This document shows positions 14,569 through 14,945 of a stretch of 14,945 nt of DNA, piece by piece (the first letter of the stretch is position 1; each line of letters opens with the position of its first letter). Made by a program: the position numbers and the translations under genes. Origin of the DNA: Acidobacteriota bacterium (GTDB lineage Bacteria; Acidobacteriota; Polarisedimenticolia; Gp22-AA2); the NCBI GenBank assembly GCA_027297005.1, contig JAPUIN010000043.1, positions 1 to 14,945 on the forward strand. Reading direction: 5' to 3'. The notes under the pieces are model-generated. The model was not told the origin of the DNA. It worked only from the letters and a program-made list of their open reading frames with translations, and did not search any database.

Positions 14569-14845
14569 GTTGCTCGTTGATCACCGCGACCCGATGGTCC
14601 CCGCAGTAGATCCCCCCCCCCGCCACCGGTCGGCTGCACCGGGCGCAGCTCCGAGCGACGAGACCAACCATGACCCGCCCCAGGATCTTGAGGACGATCC
14701 CGCTCGCTATACCGATCCCGCCGGCATACAGGAGCGGGCGGACCAGTGAGGTATCCGCTCCCTTGATGGCGAATTCGGTCAGCGCCAGATAGACGACCGT
14801 CCCAATAATGAGCAGGAAGCCACCGCGGATGAGAACCACCGCCAT
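14540..14845 (-). CDS. Small two-helix membrane protein with zinc-ribbon motif
   Basis: A 101-residue protein of unknown function. Two hydrophobic helices (about 5-22 and 38-64) are followed by a short soluble tail with Cys67-x2-Cys70 and Cys81-x2-His84, a compact zinc-ribbon-like arrangement, and then a charged end (NEQRDRELRRGE). I do not recognise a named family. Its ATG overlaps the stop of the upstream gene (TGATG) and its 3' end overlaps miaA by 29 bases, so it sits in a tightly coupled operon with miaA and pgsA. The part between the two metal knuckles contains a run of ten G (C on the + strand, 14612-14621), encoding Gly-Gly-Gly. If the run were miscounted the frame after it would be wrong, but the CxxH and the overlap with miaA argue that the frame is right. 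Confidence 0.7.
   Translation of the reverse strand: MAVVLIRGGFLLIIGTVVYLALTEFAIKGADTSLVRPLLYAGGIGIASGIVLKILGRVMVGLVARSCARCSRPVAGGGIYCGDHRVAVINEQRDRELRRGE
14612..14621. repeat. Homopolymer of ten C (G10 in the coding strand)
   Basis: The longest mononucleotide run in the window. It lies inside the zinc-ribbon gene between its two metal-binding pairs. Slippage by one base would remove the second pair and change the reading near the miaA start. Confidence 0.85.
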
Positions 14846-14943
14846 CAGGCATGTTCTCGTGCCGGTGGTGCGGACGGAGCAAGGCGGCGGATGGTCTTCA
14901 GGAAACGGCGCTCCCCCGCCTCGCCAAGCGTCCGCCTCAAGAC
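14845..14943 (-). CDS. C-terminal end of an unidentified gene (3' end only)
   Basis: The minus-strand frame entering from the right edge stays open for 32 codons and stops at TGA, which overlaps the next ATG as TGATG. The visible residues include TLGEAGERRFLKTIRRLAP and end PPAREHA, a helical and then proline-rich tail. The coupled stop/start is the main evidence that this frame is real; another frame is also open here and would simply extend the zinc-ribbon protein. The product cannot be identified from so little sequence. Confidence 0.5.
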   Translation of the reverse strand, partial: VLRRTLGEAGERRFLKTIRRLAPSAPPAREHA

Positions 14944-14945
14944 GA

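Overview
This is a GC-rich, gene-dense bacterial chromosome segment with no phage, insertion-sequence, CRISPR, tRNA or rRNA signal. The gene set is: PATAN/DUF4388 proteins, a eukaryote-like Ser/Thr kinase with a transmembrane segment, a LeuT-type symporter, a FadB/EHHADH-type beta-oxidation enzyme, PgsA and MiaA. It suggests a deep-branching diderm such as Acidobacteriota or Myxococcota, but the sequence alone does not fix the phylum.

Block A (bases 3-6657, + strand) holds four co-directional genes: a 5'-truncated PATAN/DUF4388 protein with a transmembrane helix and a SPOR-like C-terminus; a secreted TPR protein with a peptidase-MA zinc protease domain; a cytosolic PATAN - J-domain - TPR protein; and a transmembrane Ser/Thr kinase with an FxLYD-like outer domain. 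They form one apparent operon linking cytosol, membrane and cell wall. This is the best candidate here for an undescribed system.

Block B (6658-8789, + strand) starts with a 420-base non-coding stretch rich in inverted repeats. It contains a near-consensus promoter (TTGACA-17-GATAAT), followed by a LeuT-like sodium:amino-acid symporter and an overlapping 44-residue single-helix protein that looks like its small subunit.

Block C (8807-10476, - strand) is a translationally coupled pair: a PLP-dependent threonine/serine dehydratase-type lyase, then a nitroreductase-fold flavoprotein that keeps the iodotyrosine deiodinase Glu/Tyr/Lys substrate triad. It converges on block B, so an amino-acid importer, a deaminating lyase and a possible dehalogenase lie side by side. 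A divergent promoter region (10477-10720) separates it from block D.

Block D (10721-12814, + strand) is a bifunctional enoyl-CoA hydratase / 3-hydroxyacyl-CoA dehydrogenase, best started at a GTG. Block E (12933-14943, - strand) is a housekeeping operon, in transcription order: the tail of an unidentified gene, a small two-helix zinc-ribbon membrane protein carrying a G10 run, miaA (GTG start inside the previous gene) and pgsA. Motif comparisons with LeuT and human iodotyrosine deiodinase were made from memory of those sequences, not from a computed alignment.
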